DNA of 64,000 nucleotides, taken from assembly GCA_027624075.1 (NCBI GenBank), contig JAQBUH010000008.1:18510-82509 (forward strand), in the 5' to 3' direction. The position numbers and the translations under genes were made by a program. The notes beneath the pieces were generated by a model. It saw nothing but the letters and a program-made list of their open reading frames with translations, had not been told where the DNA came from and ran no database searches. This DNA is from Chloroflexota bacterium (lineage in GTDB: Bacteria > Chloroflexota > Dehalococcoidia > Lucifugimonadales > Lucifugimonadaceae). Of the stretch, positions 1 to 9,499 are shown piece after piece. The stretch's first letter is position 1, and the number at the start of each line of letters is the position of its first letter.

Positions 1-986
1 ACTTTGATATTCCACGAGCGGTGCTGGTTGGCGACACCGCTGACAACGAGCTTGTCCGCGCCCAGACCATTCTCCGCAACGAAGGCATCAACCCGGATGT
101 CGTGATGGAGTTCACCGTTGGCGGCAAAGGTATCTTCTGCGGCATCACCGAAGCCCGCTCACTGCTGTCGAAGATACTTCCTGAGACCGGGCGAGAGGTC
201 TGGGCGCTGGATGAGGGCGCTGCGGTGACCGAAGGCGAGGTCGCGCTCAGGATTCGTGCGCCTTATGCCTCCTTTGGCCTCTACGAAACCGCCGTCTGCG
301 GAACGCTTGCGTCTTCTACAGGCTGGGCGACGGCGGCGCGTGAGTGCGTCGACGCCGCACAGGGCATTCCCGTCGTCTCATACGGCGCACGGCACGTCCA
401 CCCGTCAGTCGTCGGCGTCATGGACTACTCGGCGGTCGTAGGCAAGTGCGTCGCCAACTCATCGCTCATCGGCGCCCGCCTCACCGGCCTCACCCCCTCC
501 GGCACCATGCCCCACGCCTTAGTCCTGCTCATCGGCGACACAGTCCGCACTGTGCTAGCTTTCGACCGGCATATGCCGGTCGAGGTGCCGCGCGTCGCGC
601 TCGTTGACACCTTCAAGGATGAGGCGGAGGAGGCGATGGCGGTTGCGAAGGCGCTGCGTGAGCGCTTGCGGGGCATCAGGCTGGACACGCCGGCCCAGCG
701 CGGCGGCGTTACGCCCGCTCTTGTCCACGAGGTGAGAGCGCGCCTCGACCAGGCCGGCTATAACCACGTCGATATCTATGTCAGCGGCGGCGTGACGCCA
801 GAGCGCATCAGGGGTTTCGTCGATAGTGAGGCGCCGGTCAGTGTGTTCGCAGTCGGCTTCTACATAGCCAGCGCCCGGCCGGTCGCATTCACCGCCGACA
901 TCAAGGAGATCGACGGACGGCCAATCGCCAAGCGTGGCCGGATCCCGGGCATCACCGTGAACCCGAGGCTTGCCCGGATCCTGTAG
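1..986 (+). CDS. pncB: nicotinate phosphoribosyltransferase, 5' end outside window
   Basis: This is most of a nicotinate phosphoribosyltransferase, which joins nicotinate to PRPP to make nicotinate mononucleotide in the NAD salvage pathway (cytoplasm). The frame is open to the first base of the window, so the gene is partial at its 5' end; the GTG at 21 is probably internal. Recognisable family stretches are YGARHVHP near residue 120 and SGTMPHALVLLIGD near residue 160, where the conserved S-G-T-x-P-H lies, followed by DTFKDE and the IYVSGG phosphate-binding turn. Family members are about 350-400 residues, so only a short N-terminal piece is missing. It converges on the tilS gene 64 bases downstream. 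Function is known from the family; assignment is confident. Confidence 0.88.
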   Translation, partial: FDIPRAVLVGDTADNELVRAQTILRNEGINPDVVMEFTVGGKGIFCGITEARSLLSKILPETGREVWALDEGAAVTEGEVALRIRAPYASFGLYETAVCGTLASSTGWATAARECVDAAQGIPVVSYGARHVHPSVVGVMDYSAVVGKCVANSSLIGARLTGLTPSGTMPHALVLLIGDTVRTVLAFDRHMPVEVPRVALVDTFKDEAEEAMAVAKALRERLRGIRLDTPAQRGGVTPALVHEVRARLDQAGYNHVDIYVSGGVTPERIRGFVDSEAPVSVFAVGFYIASARPVAFTADIKEIDGRPIAKRGRIPGITVNPRLARIL

Positions 987-1050
987 CGCGGGGAAGTGCG
1001 GTCTGCGAGTTGTTCGCACGCGGCGGGACGCAAGTTCCCTGGCGCGCCAG

Positions 1051-2550
1051 CTAATCCTCCGGCGAAAAGTGCTCGAACAGCAACGCCTCTTTCGCGCCCT
1101 CCGGCACCCTCGCCCATTCCGCCACCCGCTCGCCCGCCACCCAGCAGATACCGCGCTCGCCCACAACGAGCGGCACCCTGTCCCGCCACCTTGCAGGCAG
1201 GTGCTGGTTCACCAGGAAGTCCTGCAGCTTCATCTCGACCTGCATGCCGAGCGGCTGAAAGCGATCGCCGTCTGCACGCCCCCTCACCAGCAGCGTTTCG
1301 CCGACCGCGGCGGGGTCAACAGCGGCCTGCCACCGGGTCAGCGACCCGAGATCAGGCGCTGGCGACACACGCCTCGCGGTCAAGCTGCCGCCGCCTCTGA
1401 ACGCCACTGACCCCGGCGACGCCAACCGCGATTCCCCAACCGATTCAGGGTACGGGCAGCCGTGCTCACCCTCTTCGCCAACGAACATCACCGAGTCATG
1501 GTCCACCACCAGCCTCGCCCCGTTCGGCAGGTCGATTCCGCCCGTCGGAAGCTTGAGCACAGCGCCGGCAGCCGCCTCAAGCGACCTCATATCCAGGTCC
1601 ACTGTCGTCCCTGTGGCCCGTCCGTATGCCTCACGCAAAACATGGGCCAGCAACGCCGGCGGCAGAGCAGAGAGCGTCTCCCTCGACAGGGCGCCGTGCT
1701 CATCGAGAGTCGCGTCCTCAAGCGCTCGCGTAGCCAGGGCGTCGATAAGCTCGACATCCGCGCCGGCCGTGCTTGCCAGTCTTGCGAGAGCCTCCACGAC
1801 GCCCGGATTGATCCGCTCCAGCTCAGGCAGCACGTTATGCCGGATGCGGTTGCGGGCGAAAGCAACGTCCCGGTTCGACTGGTCCTCACGCGGCGTAACC
1901 CCTTTCGACGCGCAGTAGGCGGCCGTGTGTGACCGGTTGTGCAGGAGCATTGGCCTCAGCACCTTGAGCGGCCTGGAACCCGGATAGGCAGGCAGGTCAG
2001 CGCGCTCCGTCACGTTCGCCATGCCGGAAACGCCGCGCAGGCCGGCGCCACGCGTCATAGCCAGCAGCACGGTCTCCGCCTGATCATCCATTGTGTGCGC
2101 AGTCACGACCGCGTCGAGGTTTTGCGAGTGGACCGTACGGTGTACATACCGGTAGCGGAGGTCGCGTGCGGCGGCCTCGACAGAGATGCCGTTTTGGGAC
2201 GCGTGGGCCCGGACATCGCCGCGGCCGACGTGAAGAGGAACCGATAAGCGTTTGCAGAGCTCGCGGCAGAAGCGCTCGTCTGCGTCTGATTCGCGGCCGC
2301 GCAGAGCGTGGTTGAAGTGTGCCGCCTCAAGTCGCGCCGCCCGCACGGGCACTGGCCCAGTTCCCGGCCCGGCCACACACTCCGCGAAGACTTCGTGAAG
2401 GCCAAGCAGCAGGGAGGTCGAGTCAGTACCGCCAGAAAGAGCTACAAGGAGCCGCGCTGAGCCGGCGGCCTCGCACCGTTCTAAACCTTCCAGCAGTAAC
2501 TCCAGGAACTGCTTCTGCGGCCCCCCGCCGGCGGGCTTCGGAGACCCCAC
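1051..2550 (-). CDS. tilS: tRNA(Ile)-lysidine synthase
   Basis: TilS modifies C34 of the CAU-anticodon tRNA-Ile to lysidine, using ATP and lysine, so that it reads AUA codons. The PP-loop ATP pyrophosphatase signature SGGTDS is at residues 39-44. It is followed by the typical ARDLRYRY stretch, the DDQAETVLL motif and RPML...R, and a C-terminal TilS domain with the sequence WRDRVPLVV near the end. The length of 499 residues is at the upper end for the family. The gene starts 2 bases after the stop of the upstream CNNM/CorC gene, so the two are almost certainly co-transcribed and translationally coupled. Nothing looks damaged. Confidence 0.93.
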   Translation of the reverse strand: MGSPKPAGGGPQKQFLELLLEGLERCEAAGSARLLVALSGGTDSTSLLLGLHEVFAECVAGPGTGPVPVRAARLEAAHFNHALRGRESDADERFCRELCKRLSVPLHVGRGDVRAHASQNGISVEAAARDLRYRYVHRTVHSQNLDAVVTAHTMDDQAETVLLAMTRGAGLRGVSGMANVTERADLPAYPGSRPLKVLRPMLLHNRSHTAAYCASKGVTPREDQSNRDVAFARNRIRHNVLPELERINPGVVEALARLASTAGADVELIDALATRALEDATLDEHGALSRETLSALPPALLAHVLREAYGRATGTTVDLDMRSLEAAAGAVLKLPTGGIDLPNGARLVVDHDSVMFVGEEGEHGCPYPESVGESRLASPGSVAFRGGGSLTARRVSPAPDLGSLTRWQAAVDPAAVGETLLVRGRADGDRFQPLGMQVEMKLQDFLVNQHLPARWRDRVPLVVGERGICWVAGERVAEWARVPEGAKEALLFEHFSPED

Positions 2551-2552
2551 AG

Positions 2553-3902
2553 TTAGGCCGTCCCTGTCCCGGTGGCGATCTGCTCTACGATGGGCGGCTT
2601 GCGGCGCACCCGGATCGAAACGATGCGGTTTTCTTGCATTTCAGACACCTGCAAGCGAAGCGGGCCGAAGCGAATCCGGCTGCCCGTCACAGGGATGCTC
2701 TGCAGTTGCGCCAGGAAGAACCCGGCAACTGTCTCGTAGTCACCCTCGGGAATGCCGAGGTTAAGCTCGGTGTTCGCGTCTTCGATTGTCATGCCGCCGT
2801 CTACCACGAACGTGTTCTCGCTGACCTCGATGAACCGGCGCTGCGGCCGGAGTCCCTCCTCACCTGTGCTGCCGACGATCTGCTCAACAACCTTTATCAG
2901 CGTTACCAGGCCCGATATGCTGCCGAACTCGTCAACCGCCAGCGCAATCTTGTCTCCAGACTCCTGCATCCACTCGAACAGGTCGTCGAGCCGCTTCGTC
3001 TCCGGCACGAACATGACCGGACGCATGAGCTCTGTCACCGGCTGCGCCGGGTCAAACCGGTGTTTTGACTGGGAGACCATCACGTCCTTGACAGAGAGAA
3101 TTCCAACAACATCGTCATGCTCGTGGTCGTAGACCGGGAAGCGTGTGTGCGGGCGGTCCTGGTATGTCTCGAAGAACTCACCGAACGTTGTTCCGGCGTT
3201 GATCCAGACGATCTCCGGCCGCGGCGTCATGACGTCTCGCACCTCAAGCTCGTCGAACTTGAAGACGTTGTCCAGCATCGTGCCCTGGCTGGCATCAACC
3301 GTGCCCGCCGCCTCACCCTGGTCGATGAGTAGCCGAAGCTCACCCGCAGAGACCGCCGGGGCCCGCAGCGCCTCTCGTCCGCCAGCCAGCTTGACTATCC
3401 CGCGCGGAGGAAGCGTGAAGGCCCAGACTAGTGGGCTTGTCGCGCGCATCAGGAACAGGATCAGGCGCGCCGTGCTGAGCGCCCAGCGTTCAGCTATGAG
3501 CGTGGCGACCGACTTCGGTGTAAGTTCGCCGACAATTACGATGAGGATGGTGGCGGCGACGGTTGCGACGATGGTGGAGGCTGCGCTGGGCTCGCCTCCT
3601 CCGACGATTGTGATGGCGAGGCTTGCGCCGACCGTTGCGACAATGATGTTGAATATGTTGCCGAGGAGGAGGACGGTGCCGAAGAACCTCTCGTTATCTC
3701 CGAGAACCTTGAGGACCGCTTCGGCACGCTTGTCGCCCTCTTCCGCGAGATGGCTGATGCGGAAATGGCGCGACCCCAGGAGGGCCACCTCGGTCGCGCT
3801 GATGAACGCGCTTCCGATGAGGCCGATGACGATGATGGTGATTGAGACAAGCATTGCGACTGACGGTATCCGGATCGGTATGGAGCCGGAGCCGTTAATC
3901 AC
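2553..3902 (-). CDS. CNNM/CorC (hemolysin-family) membrane transporter
   Basis: This 449-residue protein has the three-part architecture of the CNNM/CorC (HlyC) family, associated with Mg2+ and other divalent-cation homeostasis. An N-terminal DUF21 membrane domain with about four hydrophobic helices covers roughly residues 15-170 (for example VSITIIVIGLIGSAFISATE). A pair of CBS domains follows, starting at the DVMTPRPEIVWI stretch near residue 225 and continuing with VVGILSVKDV. A C-terminal CorC_HlyC/transporter-associated domain carries DGGMTIEDAN and GDYETVAGF. It is the first gene of a two-gene operon with tilS. Substrate cannot be read from sequence. Confidence 0.88.
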   Translation of the reverse strand: MINGSGSIPIRIPSVAMLVSITIIVIGLIGSAFISATEVALLGSRHFRISHLAEEGDKRAEAVLKVLGDNERFFGTVLLLGNIFNIIVATVGASLAITIVGGGEPSAASTIVATVAATILIVIVGELTPKSVATLIAERWALSTARLILFLMRATSPLVWAFTLPPRGIVKLAGGREALRAPAVSAGELRLLIDQGEAAGTVDASQGTMLDNVFKFDELEVRDVMTPRPEIVWINAGTTFGEFFETYQDRPHTRFPVYDHEHDDVVGILSVKDVMVSQSKHRFDPAQPVTELMRPVMFVPETKRLDDLFEWMQESGDKIALAVDEFGSISGLVTLIKVVEQIVGSTGEEGLRPQRRFIEVSENTFVVDGGMTIEDANTELNLGIPEGDYETVAGFFLAQLQSIPVTGSRIRFGPLRLQVSEMQENRIVSIRVRRKPPIVEQIATGTGTA

Positions 3903-4196
3903 ATTCTAGCGTGCCGTAGGACGGGAGAATGCACGCGGCGGCGCCACAATGCCGTGAGGGAGCAGGATATGCCGCGGCTCAGGTCGGCAGACTGCCTGCG
4001 TGAACAGGACGGCGGGCCGCTGGCACAACCGGTCAGTAATGACCGGCTCAAGCGGAACAAGCGCAAGACTCAGACGCTATTCCGGCGCGCCGCTTAGCCC
4101 CGGGTGGCACTGGAGGTGGCAGTGGCTAACCCGCCCGATCAAACGCCACTCAAGGCCGTTCAAGGCCTCCTCAACGCCACTCAAGGCCAAGAGACC
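3903..4196. other. intergenic, short direct repeats
   Basis: No convincing gene. Within it a 16-base sequence reading aacgccactcaaggcc occurs twice about 31 bases apart (near 4142 and 4173), with another caaggcc copy between them. This sits just downstream of recA and could act in transcript ending, but there is no T-run. Confidence 0.4.
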
Positions 4197-5282
4197 CTAG
4201 TCGTCTTCGGCGTCCTCCGCGACGGAGACCTCTTGCAGGGCCGTCGCCGGTATCTGCCCGTCCGACCCGCGGATCTCCTGCTCGAGCCTGTCCCGGAAAT
4301 CGTGGTTCTCTTTAAGAAACACCCTCGCCGACTCACGCCCCTGGCCAAGACGAGTCTCGCCATACGAGAAGAACGACCCGCTCTTCTTCACGATGCCCAT
4401 CTCGACGCCGAGGTCAATCAGCCCGCCCTCTTTGCTGATCCCCTCCTTGAAAAGGATGTCAAACTCCGTCTTGCGGAATGGCGGAGCAACCTTGTTCTTG
4501 ACAACGCGGGCGCGGATACGGTTGCCGATGATGTCCTGGCCGACCTTGATCGACTCGGCCCTGCGCAGGTCTACCCGCACAGAGCTGTAGAACTTCAACG
4601 CGCGGCCGCCGGGCGTCACCTCAGGGCTGCCGAAGATCACGCCGACCTTCTCACGGAGCTGGTTGATGAACAACGCAACCGTCTGCGTCTTGTGGATCGT
4701 CCCCGTCAGCTTGCGCAGCGCCTGTGACATTAGCCTCGCCTGCAGGCCAATGTGCGTGTCGCCCATCTCACCTTCAAGCTCAGACAGCGGGACAAGCGCG
4801 GCAACACTGTCCAGCACAACAATATCCAGCGCTCCGCTGCGGACCAGGTAGTCGGTAATCTCAAGCGCCTGCTCGGCAGAGTCCGGCTGTGAGATCAACA
4901 GCTTCTCAACATCAACGCCTATCACCCGCGCATACGTCGGATCCATCGCGTGCTCAACATCGATGTACGCGGCACTCCCGCCAAGGCGCTGCGCCTCGGC
5001 GATTACCGAAAGAGCAAGCGTCGACTTTCCGGCCGACTCTGCGCCGAAGATCTCCACGATGCGGCCTCTCGGCAGCCCGCCGATCCCAAGCGCCATATCA
5101 AGCGAGATCGAACCGGTCGGTATTGCGCCGATGTTCCTGTCGATCGTGCTCTCGCTCATCCGCATGATGGCGCCGCGACCGAACGCCTTCTCTATCTGCG
5201 CCAGCGCGAGCTCAAGCGATTTATCCTTTTCGCTGGCCGCGCCGTTCGCCTTAACTGCGACAGATCCGTTTCGAGATGCCAA
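4197..5282 (-). CDS. recA: RecA recombinase
   Basis: RecA forms filaments on single-stranded DNA, drives homologous strand exchange and stimulates self-cleavage of LexA-type repressors. The 361-residue protein has the Walker A motif GAESAGKST at residues 80-88; it reads GAESAGKST where the common form is GPESSGKTT. The Walker B-like stretch [12 protein letters not shown] and the DNA-binding loop region [11 protein letters not shown] follow, then the [14 protein letters not shown](S)PEVTPGG core and an acidic tail (VAEDAEDD). It is monocistronic on the minus strand. A candidate SOS operator lies about 90 bases upstream of the start. The protein would also be the natural trigger for the S24-type repressor encoded at 49869-50552. 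Confidence 0.97.
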   Translation of the reverse strand: MASRNGSVAVKANGAASEKDKSLELALAQIEKAFGRGAIMRMSESTIDRNIGAIPTGSISLDMALGIGGLPRGRIVEIFGAESAGKSTLALSVIAEAQRLGGSAAYIDVEHAMDPTYARVIGVDVEKLLISQPDSAEQALEITDYLVRSGALDIVVLDSVAALVPLSELEGEMGDTHIGLQARLMSQALRKLTGTIHKTQTVALFINQLREKVGVIFGSPEVTPGGRALKFYSSVRVDLRRAESIKVGQDIIGNRIRARVVKNKVAPPFRKTEFDILFKEGISKEGGLIDLGVEMGIVKKSGSFFSYGETRLGQGRESARVFLKENHDFRDRLEQEIRGSDGQIPATALQEVSVAEDAEDD

Positions 5283-5369
5283 GACCGCTACTCTCCAGTC
5301 TGGTCTTTCGCCCGTGAGTGGGCAGCCGGGAATATGAGCCGCCAGCGACAGAGCGCCGGACGGGCAAAG

Positions 5370-5389
5370 ATTAGCACAGACGTTCTAAT
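5370..5389 (-). promoter_or_regulatory. candidate SOS/LexA box upstream of recA
   Basis: The 20 bases carry a perfect 5-bp inverted repeat (ATTAG ... CTAAT) around a core that on the recA-coding strand reads GAACGTCTGTGC. That is one mismatch from the GAAC-N4-GTTC core of Gram-positive type SOS boxes. A loose promoter (TTGTGA, 17 bases, TAATCT) overlaps it, so a bound repressor would block RNA polymerase. Position 88-107 bases before the recA start is plausible. Motif match is seen; function is inferred. Confidence 0.42.
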
Positions 5390-5462
5390 ATCACAACAGC
5401 CCTGTCACAGTGGGAAACTTGCCTGACTCAGTCAACGAATCTATCCCGTTCCCGAGCGCGTG

Positions 5463-6389
5463 TCACTGTTTCTGGCCATGGCCAGTGCCCCTCGCAGACC
5501 GCCGCTCGACGAACTCGATAAACGCCCGAGCACTCGCCGGCATCCGCCTGTTTGCGTCGTACACCATGAAAAGGTCTCGCACAACAGGAGCGCCCGCGAT
5601 CCGCACCGCTATCACCCGCGATGGCGCGTGCTGTTCAATAGCCCGCGTCGTAACGAACCCGATGCCAAGTCCGGCGTCAACGGCAGACACCACAGCCTGC
5701 GTGCTGCCGAGAGTCAGCTCAGACCGCTCCCGCGGCAGCGACTGCCCGTGCCGCGCCAGCACCTCTGCAACGACTTCGTACGTGCCCGATCCGCGTTCTC
5801 TCCGCAGCATCCGCTCGCCCTCCAGCTCCGATGAGACGATCTCGCCCATCTTTGCGAACCGGTGCGACACAGGCACGGCAAGCACGATCTCGTCGCGCGC
5901 CACCGGAACGTAGATAAGGCCTTTGACGGCTGCGTTGGCGCCGGTGAAGCCTGCGTGGCACTCACCCGAAAGGACGTGCCCCGCGACCGCCGCAGAATCG
6001 GTGATCAGCGACTCGACGGAGACAGCGGGATGGACCTTCCTGAACTCGCTGGCAATCTCCGGCAGCAGATACTCGCCGGGCGTTGTGCTCGCCACAATCC
6101 TCAGAGTCTCCGCCATGCCGCCTGCGCCAGACTCCCCGCCGATGGCAGCCCGCAGAGCGTCGTACGCAGTCAGCGTGTCGAGCGCGTAGTCCAGCGCCAG
6201 GCGGCCCTCCGCAGTTGGCTCTGCGCCGGAGCGTCCCCGCACAAACAGGGTCGCGCCGAGTTCCTCCTCTACCCGCTCAACCAGCCTGCTCAACCCGGGC
6301 TGGCTCATACCGAGCCGCCTGGCAGCGGCCGTTATCGACCCTGTTTCGGCAACCGCACGAATTGCCCGCAACTGTGACACATCTACCAT
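5463..6389 (-). CDS. LysR-family transcriptional regulator
   Basis: A 308-residue LysR-type regulator. The N-terminal winged helix-turn-helix spans about residues 1-60 (AVAETGSITAAARRLGMSQPGLSRLVERVEEELGA is the family signature, split here by position 15-49). A periplasmic-binding-like effector domain follows from about residue 90, with the usual RIVAST strand. It is divergent from the binding lipoprotein at 6489, with only 99 bases between the two starts, the classic arrangement for a LysR regulator controlling its neighbour. The octamer CATAACTA occurs at both edges of that gap (about 6390 and 6481). The ligand is unknown. Confidence 0.9.
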   Translation of the reverse strand: MVDVSQLRAIRAVAETGSITAAARRLGMSQPGLSRLVERVEEELGATLFVRGRSGAEPTAEGRLALDYALDTLTAYDALRAAIGGESGAGGMAETLRIVASTTPGEYLLPEIASEFRKVHPAVSVESLITDSAAVAGHVLSGECHAGFTGANAAVKGLIYVPVARDEIVLAVPVSHRFAKMGEIVSSELEGERMLRRERGSGTYEVVAEVLARHGQSLPRERSELTLGSTQAVVSAVDAGLGIGFVTTRAIEQHAPSRVIAVRIAGAPVVRDLFMVYDANRRMPASARAFIEFVERRSARGTGHGQKQ

Positions 6390-6488
6390 AACTACCCCGC
6401 ATCAATAACCGTTTCCGCAAGACCTGCGTAAGCTCAGGCCGCTGCATATAGTTGCGATCTCATACTGTGCCGTAGAGATACATAACTA

Positions 6489-7400
6489 ATGCGCATATTA
6501 CTGGTCGCCGCCGCCCTGCTTCTGTCCGTCATCATCGCATGCTCGAACTCAGACGCCACCGGGTCCGGGGATGCTGGCGCAACTCGCCGCCCTGCCAACG
6601 TTCCGGCCCTGGTGATCGGTGGAATACCCGATCAGGATATATCGTTGCTCGAAGAGCGGTTTGGCGGAGTGGCACGATACCTGGAGGAGAATACCGGCAT
6701 CGAAGTAGAATACTGGCCTGCCATTTCGTACCCTGCGCTGGTCACCGCGTTCGAAAACGGTGATGTGCAGTTTAGCTGGTTCGGCGGCCTCACAGGCGTC
6801 CAGGCACGCCGCGCTACACCCGGGGCGGTTGCCCTGCTGCAGCGCCCGCGTGACACCGAGTTCCACTCCGTCTTCATCGTGCGCTCAGGCCTCGAAGTCT
6901 CCTCCCTGGCCGGTCTTGCCGGACGCTCATTCACATTCGGGTCGGAGAGTTCGACATCCGGCCACCTGATGCCGCGCTTCTACCTGGCACAGGCAGGCAT
7001 CGACCCTGAGTCCGACTTCCTCGGCAATCCGTCTTACTCAGGGTCCCATGACACGACATGGAAGCTGGTCGAGGCCGGGAGTTTCGACGCGGGCGCGCTC
7101 AACGCGGCGGTGTGGGAGAGGGCGGTTGCGGAGGGGCAGGTGGATATGTCGAAGGTGCGCGTGCTGGAGAATGTGGGCCCGTACTTCGACTATCACTGGG
7201 TTGCCCACCCGGATATCGACGCGACTTACGGCGAGGGCACCGTTGAGCGGATCCGCACGGCGCTGCTGGAGCTCGACCCTTCGGTCCCGGATGAGAAGCG
7301 GCTGCTGGACCTGTTCGAGTCTGACCGTTTCATAGACACCGGGAACGGTAACTACCTGGCTATCGAGGAGACTGCGAGGACGCTGGGGCTGATCCGGTGA
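6489..7400 (+). CDS. PhnD-type (phosphonate/selenate-like) ABC substrate-binding lipoprotein
   Basis: A 303-residue exported solute-binding protein. The first 20 residues form a lipoprotein signal peptide with the lipobox SVIIAC, so Cys18 is the likely lipid anchor. The mature part matches the PhnD-like binding-protein superfamily, especially the group annotated as putative selenate ABC transporter binding proteins: GGIPDQD near the start, DVQFSWFGGLTGVQAR, FHSVFIVRS, FTFGSESSTSGHLMPR and GALNAAVWE. No ATPase or permease gene is next to it, so it is an orphan here; transporter genes may lie elsewhere. The divergent LysR gene is the likely regulator. Substrate (selenate, phosphonate or another oxyanion) is inferred from family resemblance only. 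Confidence 0.85.
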   Translation: MRILLVAAALLLSVIIACSNSDATGSGDAGATRRPANVPALVIGGIPDQDISLLEERFGGVARYLEENTGIEVEYWPAISYPALVTAFENGDVQFSWFGGLTGVQARRATPGAVALLQRPRDTEFHSVFIVRSGLEVSSLAGLAGRSFTFGSESSTSGHLMPRFYLAQAGIDPESDFLGNPSYSGSHDTTWKLVEAGSFDAGALNAAVWERAVAEGQVDMSKVRVLENVGPYFDYHWVAHPDIDATYGEGTVERIRTALLELDPSVPDEKRLLDLFESDRFIDTGNGNYLAIEETARTLGLIR

Positions 7401-7401
7401 G

Positions 7402-7423
7402 CCCGCGTGCGGGGGTTTTCTTA
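7402..7423 (+). terminator. intrinsic terminator after the binding-protein gene
   Basis: A short GC hairpin (CCCG, four-base loop, CGGG) begins 2 bases after the stop codon and is followed by GGTTTTCTT, giving a T-run typical of Rho-independent termination. It ends 15 bases before the tail of the convergent E1-beta gene. Confidence 0.6.
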
Positions 7424-7438
7424 TCGCCGATCAGCCGC

Positions 7439-8404
7439 CTACTCCAGCACGCGCCTGACCGCTTCCTTGATCTTCTCCGGGTTCGGGTACACCAGCGACT
7501 CAAGCGCCGGGCTGAACGGGATGTGCACCTGCTCGGACGCCACCTTCTGAATTGGCGCCTGCAGCGACCAGAAGCCCTCCTGCGCAACGATCGAGGCGAT
7601 CTCGCTTGCCGCGCTGCAGACCTTGTGCGCGGGGTCGACGATCACGAGCCTGCCCGTCTTCTCAACCGAGGTGAGGATCGCCTGCTTGTCGAGCGGGACC
7701 AGGGTCCGCGGGTCGATTATCTCCGCTGAGACGCCTTCGTTCGCAAGGTCGTCCGCCGCTCGTTCGGCCATTCCGACGGCGCCTGCGATGGCGACAATCG
7801 TCACGTCAGTGCCTTCGCGAGCGATCCTCGCCTTGCCGAACGGGATGGCGTCCTGCCCTTCCGGCACCTCTCCGCGAGAGCCGAACAGCGTCCCGTCTTC
7901 AAAGACGATGCACGGGTCGTTGTCCCTGATCGCCTGCTTGAGCAGACCCTTCATGTCGGCGGGGTTCGACGGAACGATGATCTTAAGGCCGGGCATGTTC
8001 ATGAACATCGGGTAGCTGCGGTCCGAGTGGTGCGCCGCTGAGCCTCCGCCGTAGAACATGGTGGCGCGGAAGACGACCGGGAGCGTTGCCTGGCCGCCGA
8101 ACATGTAGCGCATCTTGGCGGCCTGGCTGATGAGCTGGTCCATTGCAACCCACATGAAGCTTGTCAGCGTTTCGACGACCGGCCGCATGCCGACCAGCGA
8201 CGAGCCGATCGCGGCGCCAAAGAAGCCGTTCTCAGACAGTGGCGTGTCCAGCACCCGCTTCGCGCCGAACTTCGTGTACAGGTTCGCCGTTGCGCCGTAC
8301 ACCGCACGCCGGATGTCCTCGCCCAGGATATAGACGGTCTCGTCCCGCTCCATCTCTTCCATGAGCGCCTGGTTGATCGCCTCCACAAATACCGTCTGTG
8401 CCAT
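7439..8404 (-). CDS. 2-oxo acid (pyruvate/acetoin) dehydrogenase E1 component, beta subunit
   Basis: A 321-residue E1-beta chain of the thiamine-diphosphate dehydrogenase family (pyruvate, acetoin or branched-chain type). It has the N-terminal pyrimidine-binding transketolase domain (GEDIRRAVYG, DTPLSENGFFGAAIG, with the conserved Glu that activates the cofactor) and the C-terminal transketolase domain (DVTIVAIAG, EIIDPRTLVPLD). It follows the alpha subunit by 105 bases in the same direction. No E2 or E3 gene is adjacent, so the enzyme either uses an E2/E3 encoded elsewhere or acts in an acetoin-type system. The substrate cannot be decided from these chains alone. Confidence 0.9.
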   Translation of the reverse strand: MAQTVFVEAINQALMEEMERDETVYILGEDIRRAVYGATANLYTKFGAKRVLDTPLSENGFFGAAIGSSLVGMRPVVETLTSFMWVAMDQLISQAAKMRYMFGGQATLPVVFRATMFYGGGSAAHHSDRSYPMFMNMPGLKIIVPSNPADMKGLLKQAIRDNDPCIVFEDGTLFGSRGEVPEGQDAIPFGKARIAREGTDVTIVAIAGAVGMAERAADDLANEGVSAEIIDPRTLVPLDKQAILTSVEKTGRLVIVDPAHKVCSAASEIASIVAQEGFWSLQAPIQKVASEQVHIPFSPALESLVYPNPEKIKEAVRRVLE

Positions 8405-8509
8405 TGTCTTGTCTCGTTTTCTTCTCGGGTTATTGCTGGTCGGTGACGCCCGGGGCCGTCATTGCCCGGTTGCCTCGCCGCACTGAAAATCCGGCACGCC
8501 GGCGGCCGC

Positions 8510-9499
8510 CTAGGGTTGCGGTATCGGGTCGGCCCACATGTCCTCGAACAGCGCCTCGGGGCCGGGGAACGGACTGTTGCGTGCGAACTCCGTCGCCTCC
8601 TCGACCTCTTGCTTGATCTGTGCGCTGATCGCCTCGCACTCATCCGCAGACGCAATGCCCTGGGCAACCAGCCGGTCCGTGTGGATCACGAGCGGGTCAC
8701 GCTTTCGCCATTCGTTTATCGCCTTCTCGGTCCGGTACTCGCCCCTGCGGACGCGGCCGAGCCCGAGTGAGTGCTCCTCGTAGCGGTACGTGAGCCCCTC
8801 GATCAGCGTCGGGCCCTCTCCCGCCCTTGCCCTGCGCACCGCCTCGGTCGTCGCCTCGTACATGGCGATCACGTCCTGGCCGTCCACGAGAACTCCCGGC
8901 ATGTTGTAAGCCGAGGCGCGGTCGGAGATGTGCTCGACCGAGACGGAGTCGTGGTATGAAGTTGTGACTGCGAACTGGTTGTTCTCGCAGACGAAGATGA
9001 CGGGCAGGGACCAGAGTGACGCCAGGTTCATCGACTCATGGCATGCGCCCTGGTTTGAGGCGCCGTCTCCGAAGAAGACCATCGAGACGAAGTCGTCGCC
9101 CCTGAGGTGGGCGGCGAGCGCCGCGCCGGTTGCGACTGGGACCGATGACGCGACGATGCCGGACTCGCCGAGGATTCCGATGGAGAAGTCTGCAAGGTGC
9201 ATTGAGCCGCCTTTGCCCTTGCAGTAGCCGTCGACCCTGCCGTACAGCTCGGCCATTGCGCCTTTGACGCTGCCGCCCTTGGCGAGCGGGTGGCCGTGTG
9301 ACCTGTGGTTCCCGGCGATGTAGTCGGTGGGTTTGAGCGCCGCACAGGCGCCGACTGCGACGGCCTCTTCACCGATGTACGGGTGTGCCGCGCCCGTGAA
9401 TTCGCCGGCGCTGTGCACCTCAATCACCTTTTCTTCGAAGTGACGGATGGTCCACATGCGGCGGAGCATCAGCATCAGCGTTTCTTTTGAGACATCCAA
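8510..9499 (-). CDS. 2-oxo acid (pyruvate/acetoin) dehydrogenase E1 component, alpha subunit
   Basis: The E1-alpha partner of the beta subunit at 7439-8404. The thiamine-diphosphate motif runs from GDGASNQG to CENN, and the phosphorylation-loop-like YRYEEHSLG stretch is present. I chose the TTG at 9499 (LDVSKETLM) because it has a GGGAG ribosome site 9 bases upstream and fits family N-termini. The frame stays open to an ATG at 9622, which would add 41 residues of unfamiliar sequence. With this start the protein is 329 residues, usual for the family. The gene pair is probably one operon. Confidence 0.88.
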   Translation of the reverse strand: MDVSKETLMLMLRRMWTIRHFEEKVIEVHSAGEFTGAAHPYIGEEAVAVGACAALKPTDYIAGNHRSHGHPLAKGGSVKGAMAELYGRVDGYCKGKGGSMHLADFSIGILGESGIVASSVPVATGAALAAHLRGDDFVSMVFFGDGASNQGACHESMNLASLWSLPVIFVCENNQFAVTTSYHDSVSVEHISDRASAYNMPGVLVDGQDVIAMYEATTEAVRRARAGEGPTLIEGLTYRYEEHSLGLGRVRRGEYRTEKAINEWRKRDPLVIHTDRLVAQGIASADECEAISAQIKQEVEEATEFARNSPFPGPEALFEDMWADPIPQP

